From Weissella sagaensis (GTDB taxonomy: Bacteria; Bacillota; Bacilli; Lactobacillales; Lactobacillaceae), in the NCBI RefSeq assembly GCF_005405285.1, contig NZ_BJDT01000007.1, positions 32,795 through 96,794 of the forward strand: DNA of 64,000 nucleotides, written 5' to 3'. The first letter of the stretch is position 1; every line of letters begins with the position of its first letter. Below the pieces are notes generated by a model. The model was not told the origin of the DNA and searched no databases. It saw only the letters and a program-made list of their open reading frames with translations. Positions 8,427-18,284 of the stretch are shown one piece after another. Both the position numbers and the translations under genes were made by a program.

Positions 8427-8975
8427 ATGCGAGTTAAGGGTGGTAACGTTACGCGTTCACGTCGTAAGAAGATGATTAAGTTGGCCAAGGGTTACCGTGG
8501 TCAACGTCACATCAACTATAAGGTTGCTAAGCAACAAGTTTGGAAGTCATGGTTCTATGCATTCCGTGATCGTAAGCAAACTAAGCGCAACTTCCGTAAG
8601 TTGTGGATTGCACGTATCAATGCTGGTGCGCGTATGAATGGTCTATCATACTCACGTTTCATGAACGGTTTGTCATTGATGGGTTCAACTTTGAACCGTA
8701 AGATGCTTGCTGAACTAGCTGTTTCAGATTTCGAAGCTTTCTCAGCTTTGGTTGAATCAGCAAAGAAGGCATTGGCTGACAACGGACAAGTTGTTGCTGA
8801 AAAGTCAGCTGCTACTTTGGAGAAGGGTGTTGTTATCAACGCTGCTTCTTCAAAGAAGGCTGCTTCAAAGCCAACTGAAAAGAATACTGTTGCTGAAATT
8901 AAAGCATATTTGTCAGAAAACGGCATCGAATTTGCTTCTTCAGCAAAGAAGGCTGATTTGTTAGCTTTGGTTTAA
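8427..8975 (+). CDS. rplT: 50S ribosomal protein L20 with C-terminal HeH-like extension
   Basis: L20 is an early assembly protein of the large subunit and, in Firmicutes, the repressor of its own operon. Residues 1-118 are a normal L20 ([34 protein letters not shown], and [10 protein letters not shown]). The family normally ends near residue 118, but here the frame runs to 182. Residues 119-153 are an Ala/Lys/Ser-rich linker, and 154-182 ([16 protein letters not shown], then [12 protein letters not shown]) resemble the HeH/LEM helix-extended loop-helix motif found in Rho N-termini and phage proteins. There is one continuous frame, matching codon use, and a terminator right after, so this is not an assembly or frameshift effect that I can see. 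Confidence 0.93.
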   Translation: MRVKGGNVTRSRRKKMIKLAKGYRGQRHINYKVAKQQVWKSWFYAFRDRKQTKRNFRKLWIARINAGARMNGLSYSRFMNGLSLMGSTLNRKMLAELAVSDFEAFSALVESAKKALADNGQVVAEKSAATLEKGVVINAASSKKAASKPTEKNTVAEIKAYLSENGIEFASSAKKADLLALV

Positions 8976-8990
8976 TTCTTAAAATTTTTA

Positions 8991-9023
8991 AAAACACCAG
9001 GATATTATTCTTGGTGTTTTTTA
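8991..9023 (+). terminator. Terminator between rplT and convergent prepilin peptidase gene
   Basis: AACACCAGG / CTTGGTGTT stem (one G-T pair) with T run on the + strand and A run before it, so it can act for both converging genes. Confidence 0.85.
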
Positions 9024-9026
9024 TTT

Positions 9027-9416
9027 TCAAAATAAAAATGAATAAATAACAATTATGCTGAAACTAAAGGTAATCGCAGGTACGAACGGCAATGTTTTTT
9101 GATCATTAATATAGTGAAAAACGATTTGAATGCCACAAGCAAGGCAGCAAATTAACCAAAACTCATAGAAATTAACGTAGAAAAGTATAGTAGCTAATAC
9201 ATCTAAATCGCCATTACCAATATAGTGTTCTTGAGTAAAAACATTAATTGTTAGGCAAATAATATAACCGGTTAAGATAATAAAAATAGGGGTATGATAA
9301 AAAAGGGCACCAAGAAATAAAGGTAGCGCTAACCAAATGCTATTAAATTGTTGAAATCGAATATCTTGATAAGAAATAAGAATTAAAATTAGCAATAATA
9401 AAAAATCAAGTAGCAT
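9027..9416 (-). CDS. Short A24-family prepilin peptidase (ComC-like core)
   Basis: Membrane aspartyl protease that would cleave type IV pilin-like (competence pseudopilin) leaders. 129 residues with about 4-5 hydrophobic helices. Both catalytic aspartates are present: D18 in SYQDIRFQ and D70 in the GNGD motif. The N-terminal methyltransferase/zinc part and first helices of the ~220-residue ComC/PilD form are missing; only the peptidase core is coded. AAAGGA lies 8 bases before the ATG, so the short form looks like the intended product rather than a fragment. No pilin or com genes are near. Confidence 0.8.
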   Translation of the reverse strand: MLLDFLLLLILILISYQDIRFQQFNSIWLALPLFLGALFYHTPIFIILTGYIICLTINVFTQEHYIGNGDLDVLATILFYVNFYEFWLICCLACGIQIVFHYINDQKTLPFVPAITFSFSIIVIYSFLF

Positions 9417-9743
9417 ATGAAGTCCTTTCTGTGTGCACCTAGTTATAGAGACGCCTAATGTCGTGTATTTTACAAAAATGATACGCCCGGAATTGTTTGC
9501 AAACTAAAGGTTATTCTATCAACGTTTTTTATATGATAAAAAGGTTGCATAATATTCGAGTCAGTGGTATATTATTAATTGTGCTTTTAGTTAGCAGGGT
9601 GTTTGCGGTTACGCGACGTGCTGAACTCGTAAACCAAAAGTACCAAATGATCAAAGTTCATTGGTTTGTTGTTTAATAAATGACACGCCTGGAAATGTGG
9701 ACTAAACACTATAGAATAAAAATTTGAAAGGGGACTCTTCGAA
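9417..9743 (+). promoter_or_regulatory. str operon promoter and structured leader
   Basis: No gene in this stretch. TTGCAT (9545-9550), a 17-base spacer and TATATT (9568-9573) with a TGG extended -10 predict a start near 9580. The leader of about 160 bases has a hairpin at 9631-9667 that can form in two ways: AAACCAA with TTGGTTT, or ACCAAATGA with TTCATTGGT. A further imperfect stem lies at about 9597-9632. These may control str operon expression (inference); I do not recognise a known leader class. Confidence 0.6.
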
Positions 9744-10163
9744 ATGCCTACAATTAACCAATTGGTTCGTAAGCCTCGTAAGTCACAGAGCACAAAGTCA
9801 AAGTCACCTGCTTTGAACTTTAGTTATAACTCACAATTAAAGAAGGCCACACGCGTGTCTTCACCACAAAAGCGTGGTGTTGCTACCCGTGTTGGTACGA
9901 TGACACCTAAGAAGCCTAACTCAGCTTTGCGTAAGTACGCTCGTGTACGTTTGTCAAATCTGATTGAGGTTACTGCATATATCCCAGGTATCGGACACAA
10001 CCTACAAGAACACTCAGTTGTTTTGATTCGTGGTGGTCGTGTTAAGGACTTGCCTGGAGTTCGTTACCACATTATCCGTGGTGCACTAGATACTGCTGGT
10101 GTTGACGGACGTATGCAATCACGTTCTAAGTATGGTGCAAAGCGCCCTAAGAACAAGAAATAA
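9744..10163 (+). CDS. rpsL: 30S ribosomal protein S12
   Basis: Decoding-centre protein. 139 residues. It has the NQLVRKPR start, the [17 protein letters not shown] motif (the lysines that mutate in streptomycin resistance are wild type here) and the [15 protein letters not shown] loop with the second resistance site. AAAGGGG precedes the ATG by about 10 bases. First gene of the str operon; rpsG follows after 19 bases. Confidence 0.97.
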   Translation: MPTINQLVRKPRKSQSTKSKSPALNFSYNSQLKKATRVSSPQKRGVATRVGTMTPKKPNSALRKYARVRLSNLIEVTAYIPGIGHNLQEHSVVLIRGGRVKDLPGVRYHIIRGALDTAGVDGRMQSRSKYGAKRPKNKK

Positions 10164-10182
10164 TTAAGGGAGGACTTATATA

Positions 10183-10653
10183 ATGCCACGTAAGAGTTAC
10201 ACTAAGCAGGCTGAAGTTCTGCCAGATCCAATTTACAACTCAAAGCTTGTTTCACGTTTGATCAATCGCTTGATGCTTGATGGTAAGCGTGGAACTGCTT
10301 CAACAATTTTATATGATGCTTTTAGTCGTATTAAGGAAGCTACTGGTAATGAACCATTGGCTGTCTTTGAAGAAGCTTTGAACAATATTATGCCCGTATT
10401 GGAAGTTAAAGCACGCCGTATCGGTGGTTCTAACTACCAAGTTCCTGTTGAAGTTCGTCCAGAACGTCGTGTGACATTGGGATTGCGCTGGTTGGTGCAA
10501 TACTCACGTGCCCGCGGTGAGCATACTATGGAAGAGCGTTTAGCTAAGGAAATTATGGATGCTGCCAACAACACTGGTGCATCTGTTAAGAAACGTGAAG
10601 ACACACATAAGATGGCTGAAGCCAACCGTGCCTTTGCACATTACCGCTGGTAA
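10183..10653 (+). CDS. rpsG: 30S ribosomal protein S7
   Basis: 16S rRNA-binding head protein of the small subunit. 156 residues, standard length. It begins [20 protein letters not shown] and holds the family segments [35 protein letters not shown] and the C-terminal [22 protein letters not shown] lies upstream of the ATG. Followed by a weak hairpin and a separate -10 box before fusA. Confidence 0.97.
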   Translation: MPRKSYTKQAEVLPDPIYNSKLVSRLINRLMLDGKRGTASTILYDAFSRIKEATGNEPLAVFEEALNNIMPVLEVKARRIGGSNYQVPVEVRPERRVTLGLRWLVQYSRARGEHTMEERLAKEIMDAANNTGASVKKREDTHKMAEANRAFAHYRW

Positions 10654-10665
10654 TAGACCAATTTT

Positions 10666-10716
10666 GTGGCTGCAGTCAAATGACAGTAGCCACTTTTGGT
10701 GTATTTACGGTATAAT
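10666..10716 (+). promoter_or_regulatory. Weak terminator/attenuator and promoter before fusA
   Basis: GTGGCT (10666-10671) pairs with AGCCAC (10688-10693), with an inner GTC/GAC pairing, and a short TTTT follows. TATAAT at 10711-10716 could add transcripts starting at fusA. The arrangement would let EF-G be made at a different level from S12 and S7 (inference). Confidence 0.5.
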
Positions 10717-10783
10717 ATATCTAGACAACCAACAATTAACATATTAATCAGTTAATTGTTAAGAAACTCAAGGAGAATTACTC

Positions 10784-12907
10784 ATGGCTAACAAGCGTGA
10801 ATATCCTTTGCTACGCACTCGTAACATCGGAATCATGGCGCACATCGACGCTGGTAAGACAACGACGACAGAGCGTATTTTGTACTATACTGGTAAGATT
10901 CATAAAATTGGTGAAACTCATGATGGGGCTTCACAAATGGACTTTATGGACCAAGAAAAGGAACGTGGAATCACGATCCAATCTGCGGCCACAACAGCTG
11001 TTTGGCATGGTTTTTATGACCAATATAAGAACGAGCCATACCGTGTTAACATCATTGATACACCAGGTCACGTGGACTTCACTATCGAAGTTGAACGTTC
11101 ATTGCGTGTTCTTGATGGTGCCGTAGCCGTATTGGATGGGGCTGCCGGTGTTGAGCCACAAACAGAAACTGTTTGGCGCCAAGCTGAAACTTATGAAGTA
11201 CCCCGTGTTGTTTTTGTTAACAAAATGGACAAGTTGGGTGCTGACTTTGGTATGTCTGTTGATTCATTGAAGGATCGTTTGGATGCCAATGCTAAGGCTA
11301 TTCAATGGCCAATTGGTGCCGAAGACGATTTCGAAGGTGTTATTGACTTAATCGAAAAGAAGGCAATGTACCCAACCACTGAACTAGGTGAAGAATGGGA
11401 AGCACGTGAAATTCCTGCCGACTATGTTGACTTAGTAGAAGAAAAGTACAACGAATTGGTTGAAGCCGTCGCTGATGTTGACGACGAAATCATGGACAAG
11501 TACTTGGAAGGTGAAGAAATTAGCGAAGCTGAATTGAAGGCTGCTATTCGCCGTGCAACAATTTCTCTACAATTCTACCCAGTTCTTGCTGGTTCAGCTT
11601 ATAAAGATAAGGGTGTTCAAATGATGTTGGACGCCGTTGTTGAATATTTGCCATCACCATTGGACGTTAAGCCATATGTTGCTAACGATCCAGAAACTGG
11701 TGAAGAAATTGACTTGGTTGCTAACGATGAGGATCCATTTGCTGCTTTGGCATTTAAGGTTATGACTGATCCATTCGTTGGTCGTTTGACATTCTTACGT
11801 GTATATACTGGTACTTTGGAATCAGGTTCATATATCATGAATACGTCAAAGGACAAGCGTGAGCGTGTTGGTCGTTTGCTACAAATGCACGCAACTGATC
11901 GTAAAGAAATCCCTGAAGTGTTCTCAGGAGATATCGCTGCTGCCATCGGTTTGAAGGATACGACTACTGGAGATTCTTTGACTTCACCAGATCGTCGATT
12001 GATCTTGGAATCAATGGAATTCCCTGACCCAGTTATCCAACTAGCTGTTGAGCCTAAGACTAAGGCTGATCAAGCTAAGATGACTGTTGCTTTGCAAAAG
12101 TTGGCTGAAGAAGATCCATCATTCCGTGCAGAAACTAACCAAGAAACTGGTGATACACTAATTTCTGGAATGGGTGAGTTGCACTTGGATATCATTGTTG
12201 ACCGTATGAAGCGTGAATTCCACGTGGACGTTACGGTTGGTGCACCACAAGTTGCTTACCGTGAAGCATTTACGAAGACTGTTCAAGCTCGTGGATACTT
12301 CAAGCGCCAATCAGGTGGTAAGGGACAATATGGTGATGTTTGGATTGAATTCTCACCTAATGAAGAAGGTGCTGGATTTGAATTCGAAGATGCCGTTGTT
12401 GGTGGTGTTGTTCCTCGTGAATACATCCCTTCAGTTGAAGCTGGATTGAAGGATTCATTGAACAATGGTCCTTTGGCAGGATTCCCATTGGTTGATTTGA
12501 AGGCTAAGTTGTATGATGGTTCATACCACGATGTCGACTCATCTGAAGCTGCCTTTAAGATTGCTGCTTCATTAGCTTTGCGTGAAGCTGCTAAGACTGC
12601 TGGTGCAGTTATTTTGGAGCCAATCATGAAGGTTGACATTATGGTCCCTGAGGATAACTTGGGTGATGCTATGGGTCACGTTTCAGCTCGTCGTGGATTG
12701 CTTGAAGGACAGGACCAACGTGGAAAGCAAATGCTAGTACACGCTAAGGTTCCGTTGTCAGAAATGTTTGGATATGCAACTACTTTGCGTTCATCAACGC
12801 AAGGTCGTGGAACATTCCAAATGGTCTTTGACCACTATGAAGCAGTTCCTAAGAACGTACAAGAAGATATTATTGCTAAGTACGGTTCTTCTTCATCAGC
12901 TGAATAA
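10784..12907 (+). CDS. fusA: Elongation factor G
   Basis: Ribosomal translocase GTPase. 707 residues, slightly over the usual ~692. G-domain motifs are intact: AHIDAGKT (P loop), the switch region [14 protein letters not shown] and NKMD, with the SA(Y) guanine motif at GSAYKDKG. Domain III-V landmarks include [14 protein letters not shown] and the C-terminal [21 protein letters not shown] lies about 8 bases before the ATG. Codon use is strongly biased toward a few preferred codons, as expected for a very highly expressed gene. The str operon ends here; tuf is not adjacent. Confidence 0.97.
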   Translation: MANKREYPLLRTRNIGIMAHIDAGKTTTTERILYYTGKIHKIGETHDGASQMDFMDQEKERGITIQSAATTAVWHGFYDQYKNEPYRVNIIDTPGHVDFTIEVERSLRVLDGAVAVLDGAAGVEPQTETVWRQAETYEVPRVVFVNKMDKLGADFGMSVDSLKDRLDANAKAIQWPIGAEDDFEGVIDLIEKKAMYPTTELGEEWEAREIPADYVDLVEEKYNELVEAVADVDDEIMDKYLEGEEISEAELKAAIRRATISLQFYPVLAGSAYKDKGVQMMLDAVVEYLPSPLDVKPYVANDPETGEEIDLVANDEDPFAALAFKVMTDPFVGRLTFLRVYTGTLESGSYIMNTSKDKRERVGRLLQMHATDRKEIPEVFSGDIAAAIGLKDTTTGDSLTSPDRRLILESMEFPDPVIQLAVEPKTKADQAKMTVALQKLAEEDPSFRAETNQETGDTLISGMGELHLDIIVDRMKREFHVDVTVGAPQVAYREAFTKTVQARGYFKRQSGGKGQYGDVWIEFSPNEEGAGFEFEDAVVGGVVPREYIPSVEAGLKDSLNNGPLAGFPLVDLKAKLYDGSYHDVDSSEAAFKIAASLALREAAKTAGAVILEPIMKVDIMVPEDNLGDAMGHVSARRGLLEGQDQRGKQMLVHAKVPLSEMFGYATTLRSSTQGRGTFQMVFDHYEAVPKNVQEDIIAKYGSSSSAE

Positions 12908-12929
12908 GTTTTATTTAATAAAAATTAAG

Positions 12930-12967
12930 AAGGACATTGATAAAATCATTTATCAATGTCCTTTTTT
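12930..12967 (+). terminator. Strong terminator after fusA
   Basis: Perfect 15-bp stem AAGGACATTGATAAA / TTTATCAATGTCCTT with a 4-base loop and T run. Confidence 0.92.
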
Positions 12968-12976
12968 GTTTTATTA

Positions 12977-13005
12977 TCGACTATTTTTTGATTAATTTGT
13001 ATAAT
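12977..13005 (+). promoter_or_regulatory. potABCD promoter
   Basis: TCGACT (12977-12982), a 17-base spacer, and TATAAT (13000-13005), placed 31 bases before the potA start. Confidence 0.6.
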
Positions 13006-13036
13006 AAAGTTTATGTAAAGAAAGGTGGTACTGGTA

Positions 13037-14149
13037 GTGGCACAACCAATTATCGAATTTAAACATGTTGCTAAGCAATATGATGACAATGTTGTTTTGA
13101 AGTCAGTTGATTTAGTAATAGAAGCTGGTAAGTTTTATACGTTATTAGGACCTTCAGGTTCTGGTAAAACGACAATTTTACGTTTAATTGCTGGCTTTTT
13201 AGAAGCTACTTCAGGAGACATTTTATTTGAAGGTCAAAGAATTAATGAATTACCGCCTGAGAAACGGCGCGTTAATACAGTCTTTCAAAATTACGCATTG
13301 TTTCCAAATATGAATGTTTTTGAAAATGTTGCATTTGGTATGTCAATTAAAGGCAAAGGCAAGGCTGAGATTAAAGCAAAAGTTGCTGAAATGTTAAGCC
13401 TAGTAAAATTATCTGGTTTAGCAGATCGAGAAATTTCAGAACTGTCTGGTGGGCAACAACAACGTGTAGCGATTGCACGAGCATTAGCTAATGATCCCGA
13501 GGTTTTATTGTTAGATGAACCGTTATCAGCGTTAGACTATAAATTACGTAAGGAAATGCAATATGAATTACGTGAGATTCAAAAGCGTCTGGGGATAACA
13601 TTTATTTTTGTGACACATGATCAAGAAGAAGCACTGGCAATGTCAGACTGGATATTTGTTACCAATGAAGGTGAGATTGTTCAAAATGGTACGCCTGTGG
13701 ATATTTATGATGCCCCAATTAATCACTTTGTAGCAGACTTCATCGGCGAATCAAATATTTTACCAGGTGTGATGCGTAAAGATTACTTAGTTTCATTTGC
13801 AGGTAAAGAATTTGAAAATGTCGATGGTGGTATGCGACTTAACGAACAGGTTGAAGTGGTATTGCGACCTGAAGATTTAGATTTAGTAAGTGCTGATAAG
13901 GGGAAATTAATTGTCACGATTGATGACCAATCATTTAGAGGTGATTATTATGAAATTACAGCATATGATGATGATCAAAATGAGTGGCAAATTCAAGCAA
14001 CTAATCCTGCTGTTATTGGTGAACGGCGTGGCTTGTTCTTTGATCCTGAAGATATCCACATTATGCGTTTAAATGAGTCTGAGGAAGATTTTGATGCACG
14101 AATGGAAGAATATGATGATACTGAGGAGGGGACAATGAATGAATCGTAA
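13037..14149 (+). CDS. potA: Spermidine/putrescine ABC transporter ATP-binding protein
   Basis: ATPase that powers polyamine uptake. It has Walker [11 protein letters not shown] loop ([11 protein letters not shown]), signature LSGGQQQR, Walker [12 protein letters not shown] and the switch His (VTHDQEEA). A TOBE-type regulatory domain occupies about residues 240-360, and an acidic tail ends the protein. The start is GTG 13037, with AAAGGTGG 8 bases upstream; an earlier in-frame GTG at 13025 overlaps that site. First gene of a four-gene unit with overlapping ends (potA/potB share 11 bases). Confidence 0.95.
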   Translation: MAQPIIEFKHVAKQYDDNVVLKSVDLVIEAGKFYTLLGPSGSGKTTILRLIAGFLEATSGDILFEGQRINELPPEKRRVNTVFQNYALFPNMNVFENVAFGMSIKGKGKAEIKAKVAEMLSLVKLSGLADREISELSGGQQQRVAIARALANDPEVLLLDEPLSALDYKLRKEMQYELREIQKRLGITFIFVTHDQEEALAMSDWIFVTNEGEIVQNGTPVDIYDAPINHFVADFIGESNILPGVMRKDYLVSFAGKEFENVDGGMRLNEQVEVVLRPEDLDLVSADKGKLIVTIDDQSFRGDYYEITAYDDDQNEWQIQATNPAVIGERRGLFFDPEDIHIMRLNESEEDFDARMEEYDDTEEGTMNES

Positions 14150-14957
14150 ACGCACACTAACTTATACAATTCCATATATATTGTGGTTAGGATTATTTGT
14201 CATTGCCCCTGTTATTTTATTGATTATTCAATCATTTGGGAACCTTAATGGGCATTTTACATTTGGAAATTATGTGACGTATTTTAGTTCAGGTACTTAT
14301 CTACGGATGACCTTTAATTCAATCTTTTTTGCATTTATTGTCACAGCAATTACACTATTGATTAGTTATCCAATGGCATATATAATGAGTCGTCTCAAGC
14401 ATGCCCAATTTTGGTTATTATTGGTTATTTTGCCAACGTGGGTGAATTTATTATTAAAAGCATATGCCTTTATAGGACTATTCTCTAAAACAGGGACTAT
14501 TAACGAGTTTTTATCATTAATAGGCTTTGCGCCGCATCAAATGATGTTTACAAATATGTCTTTTTTGGTTGTTGCTGCATATATAGAAATACCTTTTATG
14601 ATTATGCCGATTTTTAATTCACTGGTTGAGCTAGATAAAAGTTATATTAATGCAGCGCGTGATTTGGGGGCAACACAATGGCAAACCTTAGTTAAGGTTG
14701 TTTTTCCAATGTCAATGGGTGGTGTTAAAGCTGGTATTCAAGCCGTCTTTATCCCAACATTGTCATTATTTATGATCACTAGACTAATTGGAGGTAATCG
14801 TGTGATTACCTTAGGAACTGCAATTGAGGAGCATTTCTTAGTTACGCAAAATTGGGGAATGGGTTCGACCATTGGTGTCATTTTGATTGTTGCAATGATT
14901 TTAACGATGATGATAACCAGAGATCGTAAGAAGAAGGGAGGCAAGCATGGTAGATAA
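14139..14957 (+). CDS. potB: Spermidine/putrescine ABC transporter permease PotB
   Basis: Inner membrane-spanning subunit with six hydrophobic helices in 272 residues. The EAA loop that docks to PotA is visible as [22 protein letters not shown] around residues 168-190. GAGGAGGGG within the end of potA serves as ribosome site, and the two frames overlap. Its partner permease potC overlaps its 3' end in turn. Confidence 0.95.
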   Translation: MNRKRTLTYTIPYILWLGLFVIAPVILLIIQSFGNLNGHFTFGNYVTYFSSGTYLRMTFNSIFFAFIVTAITLLISYPMAYIMSRLKHAQFWLLLVILPTWVNLLLKAYAFIGLFSKTGTINEFLSLIGFAPHQMMFTNMSFLVVAAYIEIPFMIMPIFNSLVELDKSYINAARDLGATQWQTLVKVVFPMSMGGVKAGIQAVFIPTLSLFMITRLIGGNRVITLGTAIEEHFLVTQNWGMGSTIGVILIVAMILTMMITRDRKKKGGKHGR

Positions 14958-15768
14958 GCACAAAAAATGGGCAAATATTTATTTGGTTTTTGTCTTTATA
15001 TTAATGTATGCGCCAATCTTTTACCTTATTTTTTATTCATTTAATAAAGGTGATTATATGGCAGGATTTTCGGGATTTTCATGGCGACACTACATCGATA
15101 TGTTTGCCGATGCTCGATTAATGCAGATGCTAGTAAATACCTTTATTGTGGCATTATTGTCAGCCCTAATTGCAACTTTAATCGGTTTATTTGGCGCGAT
15201 TGGTATTTATAATACAAAACAAGCTAGCACTAAAAATGTCTTATTATCGTTAAACAATGTCTTGATGGTATCGCCAGATGTTATTATCGGTGCAAGCTTT
15301 TTGATTTTCTTTACAATGATTGGCTTGAAATTAGGATTTGGGTCTGTTGTGTTAGCGCATATTGCATTCTCAATTCCTATTGTTGTATTAATGGTGTTAC
15401 CACGTTTAAATGAAATGAATCCAGCCCTGATTGATGCAGCACGTGATTTAGGTGCAAATAGTTATCAAGTGTTATCAAGAGTTGTTTTGCCATATGCATG
15501 GCCAGGTATTTTGTCTGGATTTTTTATGGCAATTACGTATTCATTGGACGATTTTGCAGTAACCTTTTTCGTAACAGGAAACGGTTTTTCAACGCTGTCA
15601 GTCGAAATTTATTCACGTGCACGTCAAGGAATTGATCTTTCTATCAATGCGATGGCGACCTTAATGTTCTTGTTGTCACTAGTTTTGGTTATTATCTATT
15701 ACTTTATTTCAAATTATAGTGCTGCTAATAGCAAAAAAAAGAAAGGTAATAGAGTGGTGGTGCATTAA
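14947..15768 (+). CDS. potC: Spermidine/putrescine ABC transporter permease PotC
   Basis: Second permease subunit, 273 residues, six membrane helices. The EAA loop reads LIDAARDLGANSYQVLSRVVLP. The segment after it (GILSGFFMAITYSLDDFAVTFFV) is typical of PotC. It starts inside the end of potB behind AAGGGAGG and ends two bases before potD. Confidence 0.95.
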   Translation: MVDKHKKWANIYLVFVFILMYAPIFYLIFYSFNKGDYMAGFSGFSWRHYIDMFADARLMQMLVNTFIVALLSALIATLIGLFGAIGIYNTKQASTKNVLLSLNNVLMVSPDVIIGASFLIFFTMIGLKLGFGSVVLAHIAFSIPIVVLMVLPRLNEMNPALIDAARDLGANSYQVLSRVVLPYAWPGILSGFFMAITYSLDDFAVTFFVTGNGFSTLSVEIYSRARQGIDLSINAMATLMFLLSLVLVIIYYFISNYSAANSKKKKGNRVVVH

Positions 15769-15770
15769 TC

Positions 15771-16856
15771 ATGAAAAAAATCATTTGGTTAACAACAATT
15801 ATATTAGGTGCCACGTTAGCGCTATTCGGGGTTAATATTTTTTTAGAACATACTGAAAATGTTGGCACTAAAAATAATGGTCATCAAGAATTGACAATTT
15901 ATAATTGGGGAGATTATATTGATCCAGATTTGTTAAAAAAGTTTCAAAAAGAGACAGGTTATAAAGTTGATTATGAAACATTTGATTCTAATGAAGCAAT
16001 GTTTACGAAAATTCAACAAGGTGGCACACATTATGATTTAGCAGTACCGTCAGATTACATGATTCAAAAGATGAAGGCTGCTAATCTTTTGTTACCATTG
16101 GATCATAAAAAATTAACGGGGCTCGGTAATTATGATAAAAAGTTTATGAACCAAGCATTTGATAAAGGTAATAAATACTCTGTTCCGTACTTTTGGGGGA
16201 CATTGGGGATTGTCTATAATGATAAGTACATTAAGCCTGGTGAGATTAAAACTTGGAATGATCTTTGGCAACCTAAGTACAAAAAAAGTATTATGTTGAT
16301 CGATTCTTCAAGGGATATTATGGGGATGGCTTTAGCATCTAGTGGACAATCTGTTAATACAAAAAGCATCCCGGAGTTAGCTGCAGCTAAAGGAAAATTA
16401 GATACATTAATGCCAAATGTTAAAGCAATTGTCGCAGATGAGATTAAGACGTATATGGCACAAGAGGAAGCAACACTGGCAGTTGATTATTCAGGTGATG
16501 CAGCAGAAATGATTTCTGAAAATAAACATTTGCATTATGTTGTTCCTAGCGATGGTGGTAACTTGTGGTTTGATAATATTGTTATGCCTAAAACGGTTAA
16601 AAATAAAAAAGCAGCTTATGCTTTTTTGAATTTTATGAGTAAGCCAGCTAATGCAAAACAAAATGCCATTTATGTTGGCTATGCAACACCAAATAAAAAA
16701 GCAGTGCAACAATTACCAAAAGCAATTAAAAATAACCCATCTTGGTACCCTGATAATAAAACATTGTCAAAACTTGAAGTGTACGAAGATTTAGGGCCAA
16801 ATTGGGTTGGTAAGTATAATGACTACTTCTTAGAGTTTAAAATGACAAATCGTTAA
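15771..16856 (+). CDS. potD: Spermidine/putrescine-binding protein PotD, membrane-anchored
   Basis: Extracellular substrate-binding subunit of the polyamine importer. 361 residues. A hydrophobic N-terminal helix (about 4-24) is followed by the solute-binding fold starting ELTIYNWGDYIDPDLLKKF, which is close to characterised PotD proteins. There is no Cys in the protein, so no lipobox; the helix probably stays as an anchor, as appears to be the case for streptococcal PotD. The aromatic and acidic ligand-site segments (NWGDYI, VPYFWGTLGIVYN, GNLWFDNIVMPK) are kept. Confidence 0.94.
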   Translation: MKKIIWLTTIILGATLALFGVNIFLEHTENVGTKNNGHQELTIYNWGDYIDPDLLKKFQKETGYKVDYETFDSNEAMFTKIQQGGTHYDLAVPSDYMIQKMKAANLLLPLDHKKLTGLGNYDKKFMNQAFDKGNKYSVPYFWGTLGIVYNDKYIKPGEIKTWNDLWQPKYKKSIMLIDSSRDIMGMALASSGQSVNTKSIPELAAAKGKLDTLMPNVKAIVADEIKTYMAQEEATLAVDYSGDAAEMISENKHLHYVVPSDGGNLWFDNIVMPKTVKNKKAAYAFLNFMSKPANAKQNAIYVGYATPNKKAVQQLPKAIKNNPSWYPDNKTLSKLEVYEDLGPNWVGKYNDYFLEFKMTNR

Positions 16857-16944
16857 TTTAAAGTAAAATTTTATCTTTACACTAAGCATTGCATTATAAA
16901 ATGGGGTTAACAAGAAAAGTTAATTAAGAACGGGAGTTAACATA

Positions 16945-17724
16945 ATGAAGAAAGGCAAATCAGAAAAGATTGTTGCGTTGGTTGCAGTTGTTTTTGTTAT
17001 TTTAGGACTTGCGATTGCGTTTCAGTCGGCACATTCAGATAAAGATGAGATGTCTGAAAAACAGCAGTCTCTTTCAAAAACAAAATTAAATAAATTGACA
17101 TTGCCACAATTATCAAAAAAGGTTCATAAAAATGAGACAGTTGTGACAATCGAAACGACAGCTGGTAATATCAAACTGAAGTTATTTAATAAATATACGC
17201 CATTAGCAGTTAAAAATTTTGTTAAGCATTCTCAAAAAAATTACTATAATGGGACAATTTTTCATCGCGTGATTAATGATTTTATGATTCAAGGTGGTGA
17301 TCCAACTGGTACAGGAACTGGTGGTGCATCAATTTGGAAGAATAAAAATGAAAAAATTGATGATGGCTCAGGCTTTAAGAACGAAATTTCGCCTAATCTT
17401 TATAATATAAGGGGAGCAGTCTCAATGGCTAACTCGGGTGAAAACACAAATGGCTCACAATTTTTTATTAATCAAAATCATGAGAATTCAGCAACACAGT
17501 TAAAAAAATCAAAATATCCTGATAAAATTATTGATGCGTATAAAAAAGGTGGTAACCCATCATTAGATGGTCATTATACTGTTTTTGGACAAGTCATTAG
17601 TGGGATGGATGTTGTGGATAAAATTGCAGCTGCTGAAGTTAAAGATAATGCGGATCATTCAGAAAAATCAACGCCGGTTAACCCAGATAAAATTGTAAAG
17701 ATAACAATTGATAAAAAGTCTTAG
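16945..17724 (+). CDS. Membrane-anchored cyclophilin-type peptidyl-prolyl isomerase
   Basis: Cyclophilin that would speed proline isomerisation during folding of exported proteins. 259 residues: a short charged start, one membrane helix (about 10-28), a ~35-residue linker, then the cyclophilin domain with NFVKHSQKNYYNGTIFHRVINDFMIQ, GGDPTGTGTGG, and SMANSGENTNGSQFFI carrying the usual catalytic Arg, Phe and Gln positions. There is no Cys and no lipobox, unlike many Gram-positive surface PPIases. AACGGGAG precedes the ATG. Single-gene unit with terminator. Confidence 0.92.
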   Translation: MKKGKSEKIVALVAVVFVILGLAIAFQSAHSDKDEMSEKQQSLSKTKLNKLTLPQLSKKVHKNETVVTIETTAGNIKLKLFNKYTPLAVKNFVKHSQKNYYNGTIFHRVINDFMIQGGDPTGTGTGGASIWKNKNEKIDDGSGFKNEISPNLYNIRGAVSMANSGENTNGSQFFINQNHENSATQLKKSKYPDKIIDAYKKGGNPSLDGHYTVFGQVISGMDVVDKIAAAEVKDNADHSEKSTPVNPDKIVKITIDKKS

Positions 17725-17750
17725 TTAGTTTTAGTGGTTTAATATCATTT

Positions 17751-17783
17751 AAAAGGCAGCAAACTATCGAATAACGATAGTTT
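17751..17783 (+). terminator. Bidirectional terminator between PPIase gene and convergent gene
   Basis: Long perfect stem AAAGGCAGCAAACTATCG / its complement, loop AATAA, T run on + and A run on the other side. Confidence 0.92.
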
Positions 17784-17800
17784 GCTGCCTTTTGTTTAGG

Positions 17801-18145
17801 CTATGAATTTGAGTAGGCTAGGGCAGTATTTGTAACAATTAATTGGAAATAATTATCAAAACCAGGTTTATTGTAACTACGTAGTAAACCAGCAAAATCA
17901 GCTGGTGACCAGTCAGAAATAACAATTGCACCATCCTGGTACTGTAATGAATGAGACATAGCTGAAGTGCTTTCAACTAAATAGAACGTATCATTGATAT
18001 CTAAGTAGAGTAGTTGTAATTTAATATTACGATTGGCCCCAAGTGAGGTCGATGAAGTTAAAAATGGATCATTTAACCAATGTTGGCTAACATGTCCGTG
18101 TCTAAATTTATGAATTGTTTCTAGTGTATTTCCAATAATTTTCAT
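17801..18145 (-). CDS. Hypothetical protein
   Basis: 114-residue protein that I do not recognise. No signal peptide, membrane helix or known motif is seen; it is a mixed alpha/beta composition with one Trp-rich region near the start (QHWLNDPF) and the central DGAVIVISDWSPADFAGLLRSYN. An AGGGGAT ribosome site precedes the ATG, which supports a real gene. It faces the same way as the downstream-lying usp gene, 139 bases away, and ends at a shared terminator. Confidence 0.65.
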   Translation of the reverse strand: MKIIGNTLETIHKFRHGHVSQHWLNDPFLTSSTSLGANRNIKLQLLYLDINDTFYLVESTSAMSHSLQYQDGAIVISDWSPADFAGLLRSYNKPGFDNYFQLIVTNTALAYSNS

Positions 18146-18247
18146 AGTGCATCCCCTGTGTTAATAATGATTAAAAACATAGAATTATTATAACCTAATT
18201 TTAATAAAAGTCCATTAAGTTATATTAAATTAAGTTGGATAGGCAAT

Positions 18248-18279
18248 AAAAAAGCCAACTACGAAGTAGCCGGCTTTTT
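18248..18279 (-). terminator. Terminator of the usp gene
   Basis: On the - strand GCCGGCTAC pairs with GTAGTTGGC around a TTC loop, followed by a T run. Confidence 0.85.
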
Positions 18280-18284
18280 AAAAT

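Noticed and set aside
10000..10001. tRNA genes, CRISPR arrays, insertion sequences or att sites anywhere in the window
   Set aside because: I read the intergenic gaps on both strands for cloverleaf arms, spaced direct repeats and transposase motifs and saw none; a tRNA scan would settle the tRNA question.
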